Below, one piece after another: positions 55,801-64,000 of a stretch of 64,000 nt of DNA (its first letter is position 1; the number at the start of each line of letters is the position of its first letter). The position numbers and the translations under genes are program-made. The notes below the pieces were generated by a model. That model did not search any database, was not told where the DNA came from, and was given only the letters and a program-made list of their open reading frames with translations. Source of the DNA: Lepidodermella squamata (lineage: Eukaryota > Gastrotricha); contig JBLDXI010000024.1 in the NCBI GenBank assembly GCA_047495785.1, positions 3,658,001 to 3,722,000 on the forward strand, written 5' to 3'.

Positions 55801-58800
55801 AATTTTATATTTTTAAATTTTAATAATAATTTTTTAACAGGAATTTCTATCGAACGATGATCAAGAAAACCGGCGTCAATTGCTGTCGAAACAAGCCGAT
55901 TGGGCGCGTAACGTCAACGACTCACGCGCAGCAGCCGATATGTACATAGCCGCGGGTGAATACATCAAAGCCATTGATATAATCGGCGAAAACGGCTGGA
56001 CAGACAAGCTCATCGACCTAGTTCGCCGGCTCAACAAAGCCGACACTGAATCGTTAGCTCGATGCGGCCATTACCTGCGCAAATCCGGCCAGTTCGCCTT
56101 CGCCGCCGAGTGTTACAACAAAATGGGCGACATTGCCGGGCTAATTAGCGTATGCGTCGAGTCGAAAAACTGGGAAGAGGCCGTAGATTTAGCGAAGCGG
56201 TACCCGGATCATAAGAAGGCGATCTTCGAGCCGTATGCTAAGCACCTCATCGAACGCGGCTTGTTCGAGGAGGCACAACAGGCGTTCCACGAGGGCGGCC
56301 TATCAGCGGCTGCCGTTCGATTGCTAGAACAGCTGACTGAAAATGCTGTTTCCGAGTGCCGATTTGATGACGCGGCGTTTTACTACTGGAAATTATCTAT
56401 TCAATGTGCCGAAATCGCTCAACGTTAGTTTTACTCAATTCTTATTTATATCGAACGTTTAATTCAAGGGTGGGAAGTGCGCAGTCTAAATTTAGGGTTC
56501 CAGCACTAAATTTCTGACTCAAGCCCTAGATTTCCCTTAAATATGCTTTTTTGAGTTTCATGTCTTCATGTCAGTTTATGAGTTACATCAGCCTGCATAG
56601 CCGATATCGATTCCAAGTATCGATTTTGCACATTTTCCGATCGATTTTCCGATATCAGCCGTCGTGGAAACCAACATCGAAAGTTTTTCTACGTAGCTTA
56701 GGGCGGCAGGTAGCTAAAACAAATAATCTTAGATTCAGAGAGGGCATCAGTATCGTTCAAAAAGCGAAAACGCCGAAATCTCAAAGAACATGAAAAATTT
56801 AGTGCCAGGACGATTAAATTTAGTGCTGGAACCTCATTTTTAGTGGTACAAATATTTGGACCCTTATTTCAATCCATTTTTGTCACCTTGAATGATCTTG
56901 ATGTAAAACGTGTAACGAAATATCAGAAATTTTGATCTGAGATGTCGCGACAATTCAGAACGCGACACTTCAGAAAATTAACAAATTATTTTTCTGAGCG
57001 TTATTTCAGAACACGAGAACACGTTATTTCAGAATGAATAACTCAGAATATACTTTTAGGTACGGCGACAAAACAGCAACTTCGCGAAACAGCGAATGCG
57101 ACAAAACAGCAAATTTTTTATTTTGCGACAAAACAGCAAAAAATTACTTATGTAAAAGATGCATCGTGTTTCTGCTGTTATGTCGCAAGTTGAAAAAGTT
57201 GCTGTTTGCTGTTTTGGGTATTTGCTGTTATGGCGGTCTGCCTACTTTTAATAATTAATCCGAAAACTCCGAAAAATCGGCAGACCGTCACAACAGCAAA
57301 TACCCATAACAGCTGTTTCGCGAAGTTGCTGTTTTGTCGCCGTACCGAAAAGTCAGAATATTAAACTCCGAAATCTCTGAAAATTAATATTATCAACTCA
57401 GTAACTCAGAACTAAAGAAGTAGCTCCAGCTGCTGTGGACTACAGCATTGGTAACCGTTTCGCTTGCCTCGTGGGCGGCGATAGCATTCGTGTCTTTCAG
57501 CAGAACTTTCCATAGGCCGGTCACGAGGCGAGTTGACAGCGCAGCCCTTCAGGACAGGAGCGGGGCAGCAGCTTTTCGTAACAGTTCCAGGCGATCCGCC
57601 ACCCGTGAGTGCGAGAGTCCGACACGGTTGTTGGCAAGTATCTCAGCCAGCAGGTTGGCGTAGCGAAATGCGGGCGAATAGAGTCGGGCGAGGGCTTCGA
57701 CACTGGAGACATCAAGACGATCGACCCGGTTCGGCCGGTTCGGCAACTGTGTCGCCATCGTTAATCGCGCGCCAAATGTCTGATATTTGAACAAGCTGCG
57801 GGGCACGTGGCCCGCGCTCAGAGGCCCGATCGCGGCGGTTGTTCACACAAGGAGACCGTTACTTCATCACTTTATGTGAAAATGCACAGTCTGTAAAACA
57901 ATCTGTTTGAAAACGACTAGGAGGTCGTAGGCTGGAAGGGGGACTAACTTCGATTTTTCCGATCCCAATATGCAGAACTCACGATTTTGACCTGAAAATG
58001 GCCGGCATGAACCAGGTTCACATGACGTGTTGAGATGTTGGACGTTATCCAACCTAGTTGTAGCGAAGTATAACTGGGCAAAAAACGCAATGAGCTCTCG
58101 ACCTTGATCTTGCATACTGATGAAGTAGAGCATTAGCGCATTGTAGAATTCAAGCTTGACCGGGACAAAATCAAGTGCCACAACCATTCGATAGCAAAGT
58201 CGAATTCGAGGGTTGGCGTAGGCGGTTGTATTCGTCCTTGATACCCGCAGGCAGCGGTGTTTCCACCTTGGCTTCAAAAATTTGCCAGACTTCTTCACGG
58301 CCTGAAACGGCCTTCACGGCTTCAGAATTGAACTTTATAGTTGATTCGTCTTCATGAGTATGAGTTCAATAAATCATTGTTCAACTTTTTCCAAGTTGTT
58401 CCGTAACTATTAATTAATCAATAATTACAAGTGTGACTTGAGGATTCTAAAATTCAGAATTTCGAATCTCTTGAGAATAAATTCCCAACTTTAAATTTAC
58501 CAGGTGATCCTCAGCAGCGTTCTGATATGTTTGAAAAATACCTGACCTACCAATCATTTGCGGACATGTTCTATGCCTACCACCCGATTTACAAGTACAC
58601 GGAAGAACCTTTCACGGCGTTAACGCCTCAACAGCTGTTCTACCGCAGCCATTTCTTATTCCATGCTCTCATCCGTGAAAATCCGCCAGGAATTTCGAAA
58701 ACGTGAGTTTTACTTCAGTTCCGTAATTTGCCTCTCGTTTAAGGAAAACCGGAAAAATGATGGTTTTTAGACTTTTATGACCTTCAAATGCTTTCAGGTT

Positions 58801-59584
58801 GGTTCTCATAACTTTGGCAAGATTCAGCAATCAGCTCGGCTGTTATAAGCTCGCCAACTTTTGCTACGAACGCCTGCAACATCTGTACGTTCCGGCTAAA
58901 TTTCGCAGCCAAGTGCAGCTTCAATCACTATTCATGAAAGCGAAGCAATTCAAAGATAAGGAAGAAATGCAGCCACTGTGCTACCGTTGTTCAAACCACA
59001 GTCCGTTGCTTAGCAACCAGCCTAACATGTGTTCAACGTGTCAAAACCACTTCTTCTACTCATTCGACACATTCGAAGTCCTGCCCTTGGTTAGCTTTGA
59101 GCTGGAAGAGGGCATTTCGCACGAGGAAGCGATGACTTTGATCGAGGCTGGCCAATCTATCCAGGCAACGCAGGAACCGGCGAAAAGCAAGCCTAAACAA
59201 GCTGATAGGGGCAGGGTGAATCAGCGAGGCGAATCACTCATGATCGGCAGCAATGAAGACATGCCGCCGGAGCCGGACAGCGATGACCTTGATTTATTCA
59301 CTAAAAATCTCATGCAGTCAGATTTTGGCAACGAATCGGGGATGGGCAATACCGTGAAATCGGTTGTAGTCGGTCGCGATATCTTGCGGTCGTTGAATGT
59401 GGCCGATGTCATAGTCCTCCGCCAGCCCGAACCTTTGCCAACAAAATATTTGAAGAACATGCTGCCTAGCATGCGCGTCATCAAATGCCCGCAATGCGTG
59501 CGCCTGTTCATTTTAGAGGACTATGAAAAAATTACGCGGGAGATCGGGAAGTGCCCGTTTTGCCGGCGAGCTGTCGAAGGCTGA
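49846..59584 (+). CDS. ift122 (daf-10): Intraflagellar transport protein IFT122 (1205 aa)
   Basis: Eight exons: 49846-49901, 49958-50479, 51548-52460, 54431-54672, 54736-55051, 55841-56423, 58504-58702 and 58798-59584; the sum is an exact frame of 1205 residues (vertebrate IFT122 is about 1240). IFT-A core subunit for retrograde ciliary transport and receptor entry. N-terminal WD40 propellers show [52 protein letters not shown] and [20 protein letters not shown], nearly identical to IFT122 orthologues. A TPR-like solenoid follows ([51 protein letters not shown]). The C-terminus has two zinc-binding pairs: CYRCSNHSP...[10 protein letters not shown] and [10 protein letters not shown]...[10 protein letters not shown]. 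Introns 2, 3, 5 and 6 are long (0.8-2.1 kb) and hold a tRNA and mobile-element remains. Confidence 0.95.
50688..50760 (+). tRNA. tRNA-Val (anticodon TAC)
   Basis: A 73-nt cloverleaf. Acceptor stem GGTTCCG pairs with CGGAACC; D arm GTGTAGTGGTTCATCAC; anticodon stem TCTGC/GCAGA with loop TTTACAC (anticodon TAC); T arm GCGGGTTCGAACCCCGC. The sequence is a near match to the eukaryotic tRNA-Val(UAC) consensus. A T-rich run (TTCCTTTTTC) follows directly and fits a Pol III terminator. It sits in the sense orientation inside intron 2 of IFT122. Confidence 0.95.
53181..54000 (-). mobile_element. Degenerate transposase fragment (DUF4218-like) in an IFT122 intron
   Basis: The minus-strand frame at 53181-53534 has [20 protein letters not shown], then [20 protein letters not shown] and NGTQVNFD. 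This matches the 'HSLLHL..D....GPLW..S.FPFEN.NG.L......GT' pattern common in CACTA-like and related transposase proteins. Another minus-strand stretch near 53770-54000 reads [20 protein letters not shown] before further coding-like sequence. No intact long frame or terminal repeats are visible. It is an antisense relic inside intron 3 (52461-54430). Confidence 0.55.
57043..57361. mobile_element. Foldback MITE of about 301 bp in an IFT122 intron
   Basis: Perfect 35-bp terminal inverted repeats at 57059-57093 and 57312-57346, beginning GGTACGGCGACAAAACAGC. The repeats extend outward imperfectly by 6-7 bp (CTTTTA/CTTTTC). Inner inverted blocks (GGGTATTTGCTGTTATGGC and its partner near 57280) make it foldback-like. 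TCAGAATAT at 57043-57051 and 57353-57361 could be a 9-bp target duplication, as in MULE-type MITEs. However, TCAGAA-like words recur around it, so the duplication is less certain. Confidence 0.75.
57440..58380. other. GC-richer insert of unknown nature in IFT122 intron 6
   Basis: Base composition differs from the AT-rich intron around it, and overlapping frames are open on both strands (for example minus 57549-57806 and minus 57867-58298). No family is recognisable, though minus-strand pieces such as [20 protein letters not shown] look coding-like and interrupted by stops. Probably a decayed mobile element. Confidence 0.35.
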
Positions 59585-60564
59585 AAGCTGATTTTACTTC
59601 ACCAAATCCGTCATTGTGTGGCATATATACTATATACATATATTGTGAGTGGTTAATGATCTCACGCGACAAAATGATCTCAAGTGGCGTGAATTCGTGC
59701 ATTTCAGGTATATTATATTGGATTAATCTGTAAAACTGAGAATAAAATCACACCATTGTAAACGTGTCAGCGGTTGGTTATTATTCCCTGTTTCAAGGTG
59801 ACTACAGGGAGCACCACTAGGTCAACCGTTCAGCTACCCGAAACAGAAATTAGGCTACCGGCTAAATGTTGGAATAGTTGCAAAATGACCTGGAAATAAC
59901 CGTCCGAACGCCGAGAAATCGGAAGTCGAATCGACTGAACTGCTGAATAAAAGGAACATTATTGTTTCTGTTGCAGGTTTGCTCGGTATGGCTCTGCGTT
60001 CAAGCCAAAGCGACTTAGCAAGGCGAAAGCGTAAGCCTGAGCCTCGAGGGCCTAGAGTAAGCCTAAAACTACATTTCAAACTCAAAGCATTTCAAAAGGT
60101 ACCTCAACGGGCAGCTAAGCTTCAAAGAACCTTAAGCACATGAATTGTACTCCCATCATTCCAGATCCAGCCAATCCATCCTCTGTATCAGGTTTCGCGT
60201 AAGTTTATCATGGGGATTTTAGCCGAGGAATGAAAACCTAACTGTTAGAGATTTATTCGAGATTTATTCTCATGTCATCGGTCGCCAAACTCATACCAAA
60301 TCGATGCCATTTAAACTCAGGTTATAGGTAATGCTAACTTTTGCCGCTATTAGGTAAAAGGGTCGCATTGAGAGATGTTACTGAATATAGATAAGTTCAT
60401 CAGGCTATTATCATTTCAAACTTCAGAAATATTGGGATTATTGTTACAAATATAACTGCTACTATGCTGAAGCCGATGATAACGATAATGACAATTATGG
60501 CTGCGAGCTATGAGTAAGCACATAGGTTAGTATTGGGTCATAAATTAATGTCGATTTAGGACAA
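59585..60564. other. Convergent intergenic region with dispersed repeat
   Basis: Lies between IFT122 (plus) and the EGF-repeat gene (minus), which converge. It contains AATAAA for IFT122 near 59741 and dispersed-repeat copy 2. No gene is called; the minus frame at 59855-60085 is unsupported. Confidence 0.4.
60105..60395. repeat. Dispersed repeat, copy 2
   Basis: Same orientation and same ordered landmarks as 37190-37455 (GGCAGCTAA, CCTCTGT, TTTCGCGTAAG, TAGCCGAGGAATGAAA, GATTTATTC, GGTCGCCAAAC, GGTAATGCTAAC, GAGATGTTACTGAAT). Confidence 0.65.
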
Positions 60565-61902
60565 TTAAATTCCGCAATCTCGCCGTGGGTATCCATCCGG
60601 GCAATCGCACATCACCGCGGAGCAACGCTTTGCGATGGCACAGTCACACAATTCTGTAAGGCAGAAATTAATCATTAATCATTACCTAATAGCTCTGTTT
60701 CACAAAGGAAACTCACCCTGATTACAATTTGGGCCTTTTCTGAAGCGGCTAAAACAAGAGCATTGGTTCGGACCTGTGCAGTACTGGCCAGCAGGGCATC
60801 CATTACAGAGGGCTGGAAATTGGAAATTAGGCCATATTCGACAAAACTTTTACTGAAGGATTACGCATATCGCAGTAAATTCCAGTCCAGCCTGGTAAAC
60901 ACTTGCAAGCCGGAATTGTGGGCGAAGAGCAAAAGCCATTTTTGCAGACGCTGGGATCACAATCCACTGAAATTCAAATAGCTACATAAAACAGAAGATC
61001 GGCTATAGCGGTAGATTTTATACCAGCATCAGAAACACGTAAATCTATGACCTGATGCAGCTGTGGGAGAACTCGGTTATTGCTTGTAATAGCTACAACC
61101 CAATCATCGCGAGGAGGCAATGCTGTTGTCGCTTTGTAGCTGAACGCTGTGAAGGCTGAAACATTCCACGAAGAATAGTCCATCTTAAAAGGAACATCAC
61201 AAACTACAGGTACTTCTAGAAATCAGACAACCAACCTTGAAGTCTGTCCCATTGGTGAGGGTGATGGTAACGGTGAACACACCTCCGGATGTCAGGCTTC
61301 GGTAATTCCTTCCATCATTCTGAGAGGATAAGACGTAGTTGTTCGATATTTCGCTAGCACTTTTCGGCGTTCCGGTGACTAAAGTGCCAATACGGGCGTA
61401 ATAAGACACGAACCACACATTTATCCCAATGAATGATGTTTCGTTCATGTAGAAGGTAATAGCGTTATTTGTAGTTAGCAAGGATTCGGGAATGACAAGG
61501 AGACGCGCTCCGTAGCTTCCAGAGCAGCGGAAATCCAACGTTGCAGTGATCACAATATCACTGAGGACGGAGGGCAGTTTCTGAAACAAGATTCTCGTAA
61601 AACGAAGATTAGAGAAAAGTACAAACTTTAGTCGAAGCCAAGTAACCATGGGTGGTTGCGTCGCATGCAGTATTGCCACCCAGCGTTATTCGCTTGTCTG
61701 ACTGTAAAAATGGACCTGCCCAGTTCCCACCTACTCTCCAATTATTCACTGCAAGAAATCAGATTAAGCCGATCGGTCTGAGAATAATTTGCAGCTTACG
61801 ATTTGCATCTCCCAAGTACGAGTAGTCGTCTTTGACGCCGCCGAACACAGAGTTCGCTGTCGAAAGTATTACGAGAAGATTTGTTGCGAAAAAGGAGTTC
61901 AT
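60565..61902 (-). CDS. Secreted protein with novel N-terminal domain and three EGF-like repeats (338 aa)
   Basis: Seven exons: 61800-61902, 61627-61748, 61236-61580, 61024-61183, 60865-60966, 60717-60812 and 60565-60653; the sum is an exact frame. Signal peptide NSFFATNLLVILSTANSVFG. The next 225 residues form an unrecognised, mainly beta-type region (NNWRVGGNWAGPFLQSD, NTACDATTHGYLAS, IVITATLDFRCSGSYGAR, VFTVTITLTNGTDFK). Three cysteine modules follow, one per exon: CDPSVCKNGFCSS with CKCLPGWTGIYCD (classic EGF), CNGCPAGQYCTGPNQCSC, and CDCAIAKRCSAVMCDC with a PDGYPRRDCG end. One domain per exon suggests growth by exon shuffling. It is probably an extracellular adhesion or ligand protein; no membrane anchor is seen. 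Confidence 0.78.
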
Positions 61903-62689
61903 CTTCAGTAAATGTTTGGTGGACTGATTGATATTTCGAAGCGCAAGAATAATCGAAGTAGCGCTACTGTTTGACACCTGCCACATGAAAAATTCATTAA
62001 TAAGGTGTTTTTAATGTAAAATCTATTGCCAGGTAGCTCTTATTAAACACCTTTTGCTCTCCATTGTTGCACACCTCTTCGGGCGTTGCTCGCTGTTTTT
62101 TCAGTCCTCCAGTTTATCGGTCGTGAAGGTCAAGTGACTGTTTTTTGCTCAGCCTATCAACTGCTGGAACTGTACTAAAACGTCCCATGTCTATAAAGCA
62201 CTTACGTGCTTGTATGTAATCAAATGAAGTCCACAACAGATGACTTAATACTTGACATAGGATAAAACGCGGATGCTCATGTGAGAAAGAAAAACCGAGA
62301 TATTGATCAAATTCAGGATTTGAGGCAAAAGTTGAGCGAACTCGAAAGGCACCGACAATGCAACATGCAACTGGACACTTGGATATTTCAACTTTCTTGC
62401 TACCAAACCAAATTCGGCGAATCGAAAACACCTGTCAGCTGTCATTTTAGCCCTCGAATAGCCGTCGAAAGCCTTGAACGGCAAACCCAGATAGTATGAA
62501 ATGAAAGGAATTCAGTAGCAAAATTCTGCAGGTGAGAGTGGTGTGTTGGCTATTTCGGTGCAAGCCGACTATGATGACTCATAGCAGCAAATGACAACGA
62601 GCTTGATGAAACAGGCAGTTTCAATTTTTTTTAGCCGAAAATCACAATAAATATATCCAAAATTATACGTGATGGAAGTTGGCGAACCC
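61903..62689. other. Intergenic region upstream of the EGF-repeat gene
   Basis: No supported gene. Overlapping minus frames at 62114-62484 have no recognisable domain and no splice or promoter context. Confidence 0.4.
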
Positions 62690-63090
62690 TTTTTGAAAAA
62701 ACCTTAGCGAACCATAGCTAACTCGGTCCAAAAGTTTGTGTCACTCGATATTGTTCATGTGTTAGACTCAACACATCTAATGAGATAGGCCACAAGATGG
62801 TCGACCATACCCAGACCTGGTCGGCTGGGGGTGGTCGGCCAACTTCCATTTTCAGGCCAAAAATGGAAGTTGGCCGACCACATTTAGCTTACAATTTATT
62901 AAAACTTCAGCGAACCATAGTAAAACGGGGCCAATTGTTTGTGTCACTCGATATTCCTCATATACAAGTCCTGACACATTTAATGGTATCAAGTATAGAT
63001 TGGTCGGCCACACCCAGACCTGGTCGGCTGAAGTTGGTCGGCTAACTTCCATTTTCAGGGCCAAAATGGAAGTTAGCCGACCAATTTTAG
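62690..63090. repeat. Tandem duplicated unit of about 195 bp, each ending in a perfect hairpin
   Basis: Unit 1 (about 62700-62880) and unit 2 (about 62905-63085) share GCGAACCATAG, GTTTGTGTCACTCGATATT and CCCAGACCTGGTCGGCTG. Each ends in an inverted repeat with 20-bp perfect arms: 62833-62879 and 63036-63082. The two hairpins differ by a matched pair of changes that keeps base pairing. Confidence 0.8.
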
Positions 63091-63280
63091 CCGACAGCTG
63101 TGTCAATGAATTCTTTGGATGTGTCAAGTCACCACCTTTCAGAAAATATATTGTGTCAGGGTTGAATTGGGATAAGATCCACTAAACATTTATTCGATTA
63201 TAACTCCTCGGCAACGTATTTCACACTCTTCCAACGACGCTATATAATCACAATCGACACTTGTGGACACTTTTGGAAAA

Positions 63281-64000
63281 TTATTTTTTCATTGATACGA
63301 CCGGCTCGTAGTGATTTCCACTAAGACGCAGGTAGATGGAGCGGCCATCGTTAGCTGCCGATGCAGCGGATATACCATCAAGCCAGTTGGGCTGGCTCGA
63401 GGGACCAAGGCGCTTCCACGCCCACAGTTCGTTGGAAGTGGAGGCAGCGGTTTCATTGCCATAGATAAATATTGGCACCGCGAAAATGTCGGAGATGGCC
63501 TGGAGCTCAATGTACCGGCCGTACGTTGTCGGAAGCCGCATCTCCTTCTGCTCCACCCATAGACCGCCGTTGTTGGCATATTTAGGCTTAAGTAGGGGCG
63601 AACCTTCGCGAACAACGTGGTCGCAAACAAAGTTACGAAGCTGGAAAAAATTGAAACTCTATAAAAGGAGAAGCATGTGAAACAAAATACCAATATGTTG
63701 AAGTAGCGGTCTTTGAACGGATCACAGCCGAACAAGAAGAAGGCAACCGCCTGAAAAAGGCAAGAGCCTGTGGCCTGGGTTTGCAGGAAACGGACAGGTT
63801 CCTGAAGAATAGGGTGACTGGTCGGCTCCATTTTCTCGAGGTCAGCGTTGATAGTAATTTTTCGCTTGACCGCCATCAGCTTTACCGCGAGTTCCTGCAG
63901 CAACCGACCGGCTGGCCAAAAGGTGAAGCATGCGCGAAGAGTGTAGTCGCTTCTCGTCGGAGAAATCGGAGATACCACCCGCATTGATTTTGCAGTCTTC
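63281..64000 (-). CDS. OTU-family cysteine protease (5' end possibly outside window)
   Basis: Two exons, 63691-63984 or beyond, and 63281-63640, joined in phase 0; from the first ATG (63984) the product is 217 aa. OTU signature: TGSCLFQAVAFFLFGCDPF with the catalytic Cys75, then LRNFVCDHVVREGSPLL and NNGGLWVEQKEMRLPTTYGR with YIELQAISDIFAVPIFIY, and the C-terminal SGNHYEPVVSM with catalytic His208. The usual acidic residue three before the Cys (DGNC) is Thr here. OTU proteases cleave ubiquitin chains. The frame stays open upstream of the ATG to the window edge, so more N-terminal coding sequence may exist; an internal start near 63876 is also possible. Confidence 0.82.

Noticed and set aside
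62114-62484. Overlapping minus-strand frames of 79 and 105 residues
   Set aside because: No domain, no splice partners, no start or stop context; likely chance frames.

Overview
The window is nuclear DNA of a small-genome animal. It holds spliceosomal genes with mostly 45-70 bp introns, AATAAA signals, and cilium genes (IFT70/TTC30 and IFT122). Two same-strand gene pairs sit 114-124 bp apart, each with AATAAA and then a pyrimidine-rich AG just before the downstream ATG, which looks like operons with trans-splicing. Together with a patched-related (PTR) gene and KNL-2-type SANTA/SANT proteins, this points to an ecdysozoan, most likely a nematode. The species is not determined, and the two-DBD nuclear receptor argues against a close Caenorhabditis relative. 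All exon models were built by eye from splice sites and reading frame; for most genes the summed exon lengths are an exact multiple of three.

Layout. 1-13063 (minus strand): three tandem relatives of the centromere-licensing factor KNL-2/M18BP1: a partial SANT-only copy at the left edge, a compact SANTA + 3 SANT gene, and a large gene of roughly 38 exons whose disordered linker contains a three-fold repeated four-exon cassette. 13895-18684 (minus): patched-related sterol-sensing-domain protein. 19229-20762 (minus): nuclear receptor with two DNA-binding domains. 21793-24866 (plus): two tandem cysteine-rich secreted proteins and an intronless secreted Vps62/DUF946-family protein. 26591-30023 (plus): F-box/LRR gene followed by an RBR ubiquitin ligase in an operon-like pair. 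31674-37034: secreted or stress-type genes, with an unknown secreted protein, a segmentally duplicated small secreted peptide gene, a 19-codon mini-gene, and a small heat shock protein with an array of heat shock elements. 37950-38744 (minus): N-terminal fragment of a calcium-pump-like ATPase.

38948-47324 is mobile DNA: a 58-bp hAT-type MITE with a perfect 8-bp target duplication, and an apparently complete 7.76-kb Mutator-like (MULE) transposon. The transposon has 173-bp terminal inverted repeats, an 8-bp target duplication, an intact 882-aa transposase and a 424-aa accessory gene. 47748-59584 (plus): TTC30/IFT70 and IFT122, an intraflagellar-transport pair. The IFT122 introns contain a tRNA-Val, a transposase relic and a foldback MITE. 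60565-61902 (minus): secreted EGF-repeat protein. 62690-63090: duplicated hairpin elements. 63281-64000 (minus): OTU-family protease running to the window edge.

Functional groupings: centromere licensing (KNL-2 cluster), ubiquitin ligation (F-box + RBR, with an OTU protease further right), ciliary transport (IFT70 + IFT122), and secreted or stress proteins with strong core promoters.
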